Shown in pieces: positions 1-5,201 of a stretch of DNA of 9,940 nucleotides; position 1 is the first letter of the stretch; every line of letters starts with the position of its first letter. Position numbers and translations under genes: made by a program. The DNA comes from a bacterium. GTDB taxonomy: Bacteria > UBP18 > UBA7526. The notes beneath the pieces are model-generated. The model searched no databases. It was not told where the DNA came from and saw nothing but the letters and a program-made list of their open reading frames with translations. The stretch spans positions 1-9,940 of the forward strand of contig JAUWXM010000042.1 in assembly GCA_030616365.1 (NCBI GenBank), given 5' to 3'.

Positions 1-18
1 TAGCGTTTTGGCGGTTGC

Positions 19-24
19 AAGGAG
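19..24 (+). promoter_or_regulatory. Ribosome binding site fixing the punA start
   Basis: AAGGAG lies 7 bases before the ATG at 32. It supports that start over the in-frame TTG at position 8, which would have to begin upstream of this site. Confidence 0.75.
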
Positions 25-31
25 AGAAAGT

Positions 32-820
32 ATGAAAAAGATAAAAGAAAGCATAGAATTTATTAGAGAGAAGACGGCCCTGAAGCCAGAGATTGGAATA
101 ATCCTGGGCTCTGGCCTGGGTTCCTTAGCGGATGAGATAGAGGGAGTCAGGATACCCTATAAGGATATTCCTCACTTTCCAGTATCGAAGGTTCCGGGAC
201 ATAAGGGGAATCTGGTCATGGGAGAACTGGAAGGGAAGAAAATAGTAGCCATGCAGGGGAGATGCCACTTCTATGAGGGCCATTCTCTGGATGAAATCAC
301 CTATCCCGTTAGGGTGATGAAAGAACTGGGAGCAGCAATCTTGTTGGTAACCAATGCGGGCGGAGGAATAAATAGAAACTTCAGACCTGGAGATTTAATG
401 ATCGTCACTGACCACATCAATCTCATGGGAGTAAATCCCTTGAGGGGAAGAAAAGAATTTATTGATATGACCTTCACCTATAATAAGGAATTAATAGAAC
501 TAACAGAAAAGATAGCCTCTAATCAAGAGATAGAAATTAAGAAGGGGGTCTATATCGCCGTCCCTGGTCCGAGCTACGAAACCCCTTCAGAGATCAAGGC
601 CTTTGAGAAATTAGGTGCCGATGTCGTAGGTATGTCCACCGTCCCCGAGGTCATCGTTGCCAAAAGTTTAGGGATGAGGGTCCTGGGTATCTCCTGCATT
701 ACCAATATGGCCGCAGGAATCCTAAAGAAGTCCCTCTCTCATAAAGAAGTGATTGAGACCACCAAGAAAGTAGAAGAGAAGTTTAAGAACTTAGTAAGAG
801 AAATCATCAAAGAGGTTTAG
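32..820 (+). CDS. punA: Purine nucleoside phosphorylase, trimeric PNP-I type
   Basis: This 262-residue cytoplasmic enzyme should cleave inosine, guanosine and their deoxy forms with phosphate, giving the free base and (deoxy)ribose-1-phosphate. Motifs of the trimeric PNP family appear in order: phosphate loop GSGLG (residues 26-30), GRCHFYEGH (76-84), NAGGGIN (108-114), GPSYETPSEI (179-188, with the base-contacting Glu 183), GMST (200-203) and SCITN (221-225). The Asn at 225 corresponds to the family Asn that favours 6-oxopurines. The methylthioadenosine phosphorylase signature is absent, which argues against that relative. Length is typical of the family (about 260-290). The reading frame is open back to a TTG at position 8, but the ATG at 32 is preferred because AAGGAG lies at 19-24 and the family N-terminus fits. 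The next gene encodes the pyrimidine counterpart, consistent with a salvage operon. Function is confident; the exact purine preference is inferred. Confidence 0.95.
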   Translation: MKKIKESIEFIREKTALKPEIGIILGSGLGSLADEIEGVRIPYKDIPHFPVSKVPGHKGNLVMGELEGKKIVAMQGRCHFYEGHSLDEITYPVRVMKELGAAILLVTNAGGGINRNFRPGDLMIVTDHINLMGVNPLRGRKEFIDMTFTYNKELIELTEKIASNQEIEIKKGVYIAVPGPSYETPSEIKAFEKLGADVVGMSTVPEVIVAKSLGMRVLGISCITNMAAGILKKSLSHKEVIETTKKVEEKFKNLVREIIKEV

Positions 821-890
821 CCCGTTGGCCCGTTTTGTCCGTTTAGCCGGTTTTAAACTGGATAACTGGCCAACTGGTTAACTGGCTAAC
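821..890. repeat. Inverted array of 8-base units between punA and pdp
   Basis: The right half (859-890) is four head-to-tail 8-base units of the form TGGNNAAC, with the middle dinucleotide AT, CC, TT and CT. The left half (824-854) carries looser units of the reverse-complement form GTTNNCC, so the spacer can fold into a long imperfect hairpin around TTTTAAA. There is no T-run after it, so it is not a classic terminator. The rest of the spacer holds only the AGGAG site at 903-907 that serves the next gene. Confidence 0.7.
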
Positions 891-912
891 GAAATCACCG
901 ATAGGAGATAAA

Positions 913-2241
913 ATGAGGGTTTATGATATCATCTTGAAGAAAAGGAATGGCGAAAGATTAAGTAAAGAAGAGATCAATTTCATGATTGAAGGCTACTGTA
1001 AAGACCAGATCCCTGATTACCAGATGGCGGCCTTCTTGATGGCGGTATACTTCCAGGGGATGTCTCCAGAAGAGGCAACAGACCTTACCATGGCCATGGT
1101 GAACTCTGGCGATAGGGTGGACCTCTCAGAGATAAAGGGGTTTAAGGTCGATAAGCACTCCACAGGGGGGGTGGGGGACACCACGACCTTGGTGCTTGGT
1201 CCTATAGTTGCTGCTGCTGGAGGGATGGTAGCAAAGATGACCGGAAGGGGCCTGGGCCACACCGGAGGAACCATAGATAAGTTGGAATCCATCCCGGGAT
1301 TCAGGACTTCCCTTACCATGGAAGAGTTCACAGAGAATGTGAACAGGATTGGCCTGGCTCTTATGGGTCAGACAAAGGAATTAGCACCAGCGGATAAAAG
1401 AATCTATGCTCTAAGGGATGTCACGGCAACCGTGGACTCCATCCCGTTAATTGCGGGAAGTATCCTGAGCAAGAAACTGGCTGCTGGGTCAGATGGAATT
1501 GTCCTGGATGTCAAGACTGGCTCGGGGGCCTTCATGGTGAAGTATGAGAATGCTCTTGCTTTAGCAGAGGCCATGGTGGCCATTGGTGAGGGAGCGGGAA
1601 AGAGGATGGTGGCTCTCATCACCAGTATGGAGGAGCCCTTGGGTCAGGCAATAGGGAATGCCATTGAGGTAGAAGAGGCCATTAATACCCTAAAGGGAGA
1701 AGGTCCAGAGGATTTGGAGGAGCTATGTATTGAACTGGGAGCGAACATGCTCTTAATGTCTGGGGTGGTGAAGAATCTGGAGGAAGCCAGAGAAAGGTTA
1801 AAGGAAGTGATCCAAAACAAGAAGGGCTTGGAGAAACTAAAAGAGATGACCAAGGCCCAAGGAGGGAATCCAGAAGCAATTGATGATCCTTCTCTTCTCC
1901 CTCAGTGTAAAGAGAGAATAGAAGTAGAGAGTCCAAAAGAAGGATATGTCCAGAAGATTGATGCCTTATCCGTGGGAATAAGTTCCCAGATCTTGGGTGC
2001 TGGAAGGCAAAAGAAGGAGGATGTCATCGACTCCAGCGTGGGGATTGTTTTGAAGAAAAAGATAGGTGACGAAGTAAAGAAAGGTGAACTCTTAGCCATC
2101 TTTCATACGGATGGAAATAAAGAAAAGATAGAGAACGCCAAAGAGAAGTTCTTGGCAAGCTACTCTGTAGGAAAAGAGAAGGTTGAGAAGCCCAAGTTCT
2201 TCTATGCCCGGGTGATGAAAAAAGGAGTGGAAGAACTTTAA
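913..2241 (+). CDS. pdp: Pyrimidine-nucleoside phosphorylase (thymidine phosphorylase family)
   Basis: This 442-residue enzyme of the thymidine phosphorylase family should split thymidine, deoxyuridine and uridine with phosphate, yielding the base and (deoxy)ribose-1-phosphate. Visible are the phosphate-binding KHSTGGVGD (81-89), the family signature TGRGLGHTGGTIDKLE (110-125), and the base-binding Arg 168, Ser 183 and Lys 187 in YALRDVTATVDSIP and SILSKKL. A C-terminal PYNP domain spans about 345-430. Lys 108 stands where Escherichia coli thymidine phosphorylase has Met 111. Lys is the residue in the broader-specificity Bacillus-type enzymes, so Pdp is preferred over DeoA. The Thr at 110 replaces the usual Ser of the signature, a mild change. 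The start ATG has AGGAG at 903-907. It lies 92 bases after punA and probably shares its transcript. Confidence 0.95.
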   Translation: MRVYDIILKKRNGERLSKEEINFMIEGYCKDQIPDYQMAAFLMAVYFQGMSPEEATDLTMAMVNSGDRVDLSEIKGFKVDKHSTGGVGDTTTLVLGPIVAAAGGMVAKMTGRGLGHTGGTIDKLESIPGFRTSLTMEEFTENVNRIGLALMGQTKELAPADKRIYALRDVTATVDSIPLIAGSILSKKLAAGSDGIVLDVKTGSGAFMVKYENALALAEAMVAIGEGAGKRMVALITSMEEPLGQAIGNAIEVEEAINTLKGEGPEDLEELCIELGANMLLMSGVVKNLEEARERLKEVIQNKKGLEKLKEMTKAQGGNPEAIDDPSLLPQCKERIEVESPKEGYVQKIDALSVGISSQILGAGRQKKEDVIDSSVGIVLKKKIGDEVKKGELLAIFHTDGNKEKIENAKEKFLASYSVGKEKVEKPKFFYARVMKKGVEEL

Positions 2242-2248
2242 AGAAAAA

Positions 2249-2332
2249 GGGCGACAAGGGAAACAAAGGTAGCAAGGGTGACAAGGGTTAACCCCTGTTA
2301 CCCCTGTAGCCCCTGTTACCCCGGTAACCCTT
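2249..2332. repeat. Inverted array of 9-base units, copy 1
   Basis: The left arm has four tandem 9-base units of the form GGGNNACAA (with small changes), and the right arm has four units of the reverse complement of GGGNNACAG. They meet at the perfect palindrome GGGTTAACCC (2285-2294). The whole folds into an imperfect stem of about 40 pairs. No T-run follows. It shares an exact 18-base match (2268-2285) with the element at 3371-3388, and the units agree in order. Confidence 0.8.
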
Positions 2333-2361
2333 GGCGTACTTAATTATTCAAAGGAGATGAT

Positions 2362-3357
2362 ATGAAGTTAGGTCGAAACTTTACCAATACCTTCGTTTTA
2401 GATAAACTAAGTCCTGAAGAGCAGAGGAAGGTTCTGAGTGGGGAGTATGACCTCTTTAGTATGAATGCCTTAGGATTGGTTAAGTTTAAAGAGGATATTC
2501 CCTCTCAGATTAAACTGGCCAAGGAGTTGGGTCTGGATCATATTGAACTGGATGCCGATGTCCCTAACCCCTATCCAGATTTTAATAAAGAAGAGAGAGA
2601 AAAGGTAAGGGAAGAAGCAAAAAAAGAGGGAATTTCTTTGTCTGTTCACCTCTCCTATTCCAATGTTGGTTCCAGCGTCTGCAGTCTACAGGAGTTGGAT
2701 AGAAAAAAGGCGGTGGAACTCCAGAAAGTATATATCGACTTTGCCTCTGATATCGGAGCGAGGTATCTTATTATGCATCCGGGAAGCGCTCCCTTTTATA
2801 TGGTCTCTAAACTTTATCTTGAGAAGTTGAAAGAGGCCTTAGTCAAGACTTTAGTAGAGTTAGGAGGTTATGCTCAAGAGAGAGGTCTTCTCCTTCACCT
2901 TGAGAATAATACCGCCTTTGATAACATCTTTATTGAGCCAGAGGACTGCATTGCCGCGGTTGAGGAGGCCAGAAAAAGAGGAGTGGAGGTTTACTTTAAT
3001 CTCGATATCGGGCATTGGTTTACCCGGGCAGACTGTGGAAAAGAAATTCCTGATGAACCAGAAAGAATAATGGAAAGAATCCCCAAAGAATTGGTAAAGG
3101 AGCTCCACCTCAATGACTATGTTCCTGGGAAAAAGACCTTCCATCCACCGTTACATTTGGAGACTGGGCCCTTAAAAAGAAAAAACCTTGAGAATTATTT
3201 TAAGATTGTAAAGAAATTGGAGCCGGAACTCATCGTCCTGGAGACGGCCTATAAGTATCTCGATCAGGTGAAGAATAGGAAAAAGATTCTGGAAGAGGAA
3301 ACCGCCTATATCAAAGGCTTGTTGGCGAGTATACAAGTTAACAAGGGAACAAGTTGA
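2362..3357 (+). CDS. Xylose-isomerase-like TIM-barrel protein (sugar phosphate isomerase/epimerase family)
   Basis: This is a 331-residue soluble protein of the AP endonuclease 2 / xylose-isomerase-like TIM-barrel superfamily. Barrel strands ending in polar, metal-ligand-type residues are visible in order: HIELDAD (60-66), LSVHLSYSN (93-101), LIMHPGSA (136-143), LLHLENN (177-183), YFNLDIGHW (211-219), KELHLNDY (246-253) and IVLETAY (291-297). Glu 181, Asp 215, His 249 and Glu 294 are the likely divalent-metal ligands by family pattern. Members isomerise or epimerise sugars, or cleave DNA at abasic sites; the long N-terminal extension (about 1-45) and lack of clear endonuclease IV motifs leave the substrate open. 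The start ATG follows AAGGAG at 2351-2356. The last eight residues (324-331) are encoded by the repeat array that begins at about 3333, so the C-terminus is not ancestral family sequence. Nucleoside phosphorylases upstream suggest, but do not show, a role with pentose phosphates. Confidence 0.8.
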   Translation: MKLGRNFTNTFVLDKLSPEEQRKVLSGEYDLFSMNALGLVKFKEDIPSQIKLAKELGLDHIELDADVPNPYPDFNKEEREKVREEAKKEGISLSVHLSYSNVGSSVCSLQELDRKKAVELQKVYIDFASDIGARYLIMHPGSAPFYMVSKLYLEKLKEALVKTLVELGGYAQERGLLLHLENNTAFDNIFIEPEDCIAAVEEARKRGVEVYFNLDIGHWFTRADCGKEIPDEPERIMERIPKELVKELHLNDYVPGKKTFHPPLHLETGPLKRKNLENYFKIVKKLEPELIVLETAYKYLDQVKNRKKILEEETAYIKGLLASIQVNKGTS

Positions 3358-3437
3358 CAAGGGTGATACGGGTAGCAAGGGTGACAAGAATTTAACCCCC
3401 TGTTACCCTTGTAGCCCCTGTCCCCCCTGTAACCCTT
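3334..3437. repeat. Inverted array of 8-9-base units, copy 2, running into the upstream gene
   Basis: The left arm holds about six units of the GGGNNACAA type (from roughly 3334 to 3388), and the right arm (3396-3437) holds inverted units of the GGGNNACAG type, meeting around TTTAA at 3391-3395. Counting outward from the centre, the first two units on each side match those of the copy at 2249-2332, including 18 identical bases at 3371-3388. The outer left units lie inside the coding region that stops at 3355-3357. The right arm ends about 13 bases before the next gene. Confidence 0.8.
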
Positions 3438-3449
3438 GACAAATTAAGT

Positions 3450-4055
3450 GTGGCCATGGCTAAGAAAACGAAAGAGAGAATTATCTGTATCATCGATACT
3501 GAGACCACGGGAAGAAGGGCGGATGGAGGGGAGATCATCGAACTGGGAGCGGTGAAGTACTCCTATAAGGATGGAAAGGCTAAAATCCTGGGAAGGTTCT
3601 TCAGGCGCATCCGGCCCAAGACAGACTATTTCGATCCCAACGCCTTAGCCGTGAATAAGATAGATCCCGAGACCCTGAGGAATAAGCCCCCTATAGAAGA
3701 GGTACTCCCTGAATTCTTAAATTTTATAAAGGGGAGCATCCTGGTCGTCCATCGGGCGGAATTTGATATTGATTTTATACGGGCGGCGATAAGGGAGTGT
3801 AAACTCCAGGTGCCCAATAACTGGGTCTGCGATACGGCAAAGATGGGAAGCATGCTCTTTAAGAAGAGGAACCTCCACTTAGAGGATATGATGAGTGAAT
3901 TCAGAATAAAGAGGCTCTTTGGGAGGCATAAGTCCTGGATCGACTGCGTCTGCACCGGGAAACTCTTCTTTAAGATGGCCCGGGGATATAAACTCGCGGA
4001 ACTCAGGGCAGAGAAGTTCAAGGAAATAAAATTCAGGAAGAACTATGACTATTAG
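3450..4055 (+). CDS. DnaQ-like 3'-5' exonuclease (DEDDh family)
   Basis: This 201-residue protein (counted from the GTG at 3450) is a stand-alone exonuclease domain of the DNA polymerase III epsilon / RNase T type, expected to remove nucleotides from 3' ends with two divalent metals. All catalytic motifs are present: Exo I DTETTG (Asp 16, Glu 18), Exo II VVHRAEFD (Asp 106), and Exo III with His 160 and Asp 165 in the HX4D spacing of the DEDDh subgroup. No helicase, UvrC or polymerase domain is attached, so its partner is unknown. The start is uncertain: GTG at 3450 and ATG at 3456 are both in frame, and neither has a clear Shine-Dalgarno site because the repeat array ends just upstream. It overlaps the next gene by 11 bases, implying coupled translation. 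It could act in repair, proofreading or RNA trimming; the family is clear, the role is not. Confidence 0.85.
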   Translation: MAMAKKTKERIICIIDTETTGRRADGGEIIELGAVKYSYKDGKAKILGRFFRRIRPKTDYFDPNALAVNKIDPETLRNKPPIEEVLPEFLNFIKGSILVVHRAEFDIDFIRAAIRECKLQVPNNWVCDTAKMGSMLFKKRNLHLEDMMSEFRIKRLFGRHKSWIDCVCTGKLFFKMARGYKLAELRAEKFKEIKFRKNYDY

Positions 4056-4704
4056 ATATCCTTTCGTCTTTCTCCTGGGTCGCCCAGGCTGTGGGAAGAG
4101 TGTAATCTATGAGATGCTCACTGAGAAGTTAAAGAAACGAGGGCTAGCCAAGGAGTTTATGAGGATAGATGACTTCCCTATCTTAAAAGAACTCTTTGAT
4201 AAGGATGTCCATTTCAAGAGGCACAGGAGGAAGGCCGGGGGCTTTGAGGTTACAGACTGGAGCATTGTGGATGAGGTATTGAAGGTAGTGAATGAGAGGA
4301 TAAAGAAATTAGAGAAAGAGAATAGGATGATCTTCGTGGAGTTTGCCCGTAATAACTATCTTCAAGCCTTAGAGAACTTCACTCCAGAGGTTCTATCAAA
4401 ATCACTCATTCTCTATATCTTCGCTCCCTATCAGGTCTGTTATCAGAGGAATATCAAGAGGTTTCAAGAGAAGGGGGGGGAGGACCTGGATAGTCACATC
4501 GTCCCTCCCGATCTCATGGAGGCTTATTATAAAGAGGACGACTTCGAAGAACTCTTCTTGGAATCTGAGGAGAGGCTTAGCGGGGCTTCTCCCCTTCCTC
4601 TCATAGTCATCGATAGCCGAGAGACGGGAAGGAAAAGATTGGAGCCAGAGGTAGAGAAGGCAGTAGAGGCCTTGGAGAAGAGAATAAAAGGAGGCGTTAA
4701 ATGA
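4045..4704 (+). CDS. P-loop NTPase resembling nucleotide or small-molecule kinases
   Basis: This is a 219-residue soluble protein. A Walker A loop, GRPGCGKS (12-19), follows a hydrophobic strand at the extreme N-terminus. A second strand ending in acid, MIFVEFARNNY (95-105), is a probable Walker B. LILYIFAPYQVCYQRNIKRF (121-140) resembles the strand plus Arg-rich lid region of adenylate-kinase-like folds, and PLIVID (185-190) looks like the last core strand. This order fits a nucleoside-monophosphate-kinase-like fold, but the substrate cannot be named. The start overlaps the exonuclease gene by 11 bases, with AGGAAG at 4035-4040. The end overlaps the DUF3006 gene in an ATGA junction. A run of eight G lies at 4473-4480 without breaking the frame. 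I do not recognise a specific named family; the kinase assignment is inference from fold pattern. Confidence 0.6.
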   Translation: MTIRYPFVFLLGRPGCGKSVIYEMLTEKLKKRGLAKEFMRIDDFPILKELFDKDVHFKRHRRKAGGFEVTDWSIVDEVLKVVNERIKKLEKENRMIFVEFARNNYLQALENFTPEVLSKSLILYIFAPYQVCYQRNIKRFQEKGGEDLDSHIVPPDLMEAYYKEDDFEELFLESEERLSGASPLPLIVIDSRETGRKRLEPEVEKAVEALEKRIKGGVK

Positions 4705-4916
4705 GAGGAGTGATAGATAGGATTGAGGAGGGGATCGCGGTCATTGAGCTTGAGGATAGGTCTCAGATTCTCTTCCCGGCCAAGCGGCTCCCTAAGGGAG
4801 CAGGAGAGGGAAGCGTCTTAAGGATTGATATCACCTATGATAGAGAGGCGACCAAGAGACAAAGGGAAAAGATCAAGAGACTCCAGGAGAAACTACTAAA
4901 GAGATCCCGCAGATAA
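4701..4916 (+). CDS. Small DUF3006 family protein
   Basis: This 71-residue protein opens with the typical DUF3006 pattern: a short beta-rich part, MRGVIDRIEEGIAVIELED (1-19), a strand ending ILFPAKRLPKGAGEG (23-37), then VLRIDITYD (39-47). The rest (48-71) is a very basic helix rich in Lys, Arg and Gln. The length matches the family (about 70-90). The function of DUF3006 is unknown; family members are often found beside unrelated enzymes in Gram-positive and candidate-phylum genomes, and the basic tail suggests contact with nucleic acid. It starts at an ATGA overlap with the P-loop gene and has a strong site, AAAGGAGG, at 4687-4694. It is therefore translated from the same message and is the last gene of that set before a 285-base spacer. 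Confidence 0.75.
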   Translation: MRGVIDRIEEGIAVIELEDRSQILFPAKRLPKGAGEGSVLRIDITYDREATKRQREKIKRLQEKLLKRSRR

Positions 4917-4925
4917 TCCATTCAC

Positions 4926-4954
4926 TTGACAAATTTAAATAACTATGATAGCAT
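4926..4954 (+). promoter_or_regulatory. Possible sigma-70 promoter for the pilus ATPase genes
   Basis: A perfect TTGACA (4926-4931) is followed after 17 bases by TAGCAT (4949-4954, four of six matches to TATAAT) in an A+T-rich stretch. It lies at the start of the longest spacer, where a new transcript would be expected. Caution: TTGACAA also recurs as a unit of the repeats in this window, so the -35 match may be coincidental. Confidence 0.3.
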
Positions 4955-4961
4955 AAAAGCA

Positions 4962-5175
4962 AAGGTTGACAAGTTAACAAGGTTACAAGATATAGGCTAG
5001 GTCAAAGGGTAACGGTAACGAAGCCCGTATCGTTTAGGGGTTACGGTTACGTAACTGAACAACGTAGCCGAAACGGGCATCGCCCGCCCTCCATAGTAAT
5101 ACTATTACGGCGGACGGGTAACCGTAACCGAGCAACATGTGACTTATCAACTTGTAAACTTATCAACTTATTGAC
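4962..5175. repeat. Nested inverted repeats in the leader of the first pilB-like gene
   Basis: The outer arms are iterated 8-base units, GTTNACAA-like at 4965-4989 and inverted TTNATAAG-like at 5143-5175. Inside, GGTTACGGTTAC (5039-5050) is an exact reverse complement of 5118-5129. CGAAGCCCGTATCG (5019-5032) pairs with 5069-5082 at 12 of 14 positions. Small perfect hairpins lie at 5074-5086 (CGGGC, 3-base loop) and 5092-5104 (ATAGTA, 1-base loop). The core is richer in G+C than the arms. The rest of the spacer 4917-5201 holds a possible promoter and the ribosome site at 5188-5194. No open frame with a recognisable product was seen. Confidence 0.7.
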
Positions 5176-5187
5176 TGATTCAAATTT

Positions 5188-5194
5188 GAAGGAG
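5188..5194 (+). promoter_or_regulatory. Ribosome binding site supporting a TTG start
   Basis: GAAGGAG lies 7 bases before the TTG at 5202. An in-frame TGA at 5187-5189 and the absence of any ATG or GTG between it and 5202 make TTG the only start that keeps the full N-terminal domain. Confidence 0.75.
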
Positions 5195-5201
5195 TAGTCA
5201 G

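Noticed and set aside
1..35. End of an upstream gene, either stopping at TAG 1-3 or in the frame that stops at TGA 33-35 overlapping the punA start
   Set aside because: Only one to ten codons are visible and both frames are possible, so no product or frame can be chosen.
821..890. CRISPR-like or microsatellite array
   Set aside because: Units of 8-9 bases without spacers are far too short for CRISPR, and the units are inverted across a centre, unlike a simple microsatellite.
2249..3437. Composite transposon with the two repeat copies as its ends
   Set aside because: No transposase, no target duplication seen, and similar fold-back arrays occur in the other spacers, so flanking of the gene is probably incidental.
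4473..4480. Run of eight G in the P-loop gene as a phase-variation switch
   Set aside because: The frame is intact and the gene is not a surface protein; a single run with no variant reads is not evidence of switching. The G-rich stretch at 1165-1177 encodes the conserved STGGVGD loop and is explained by that.
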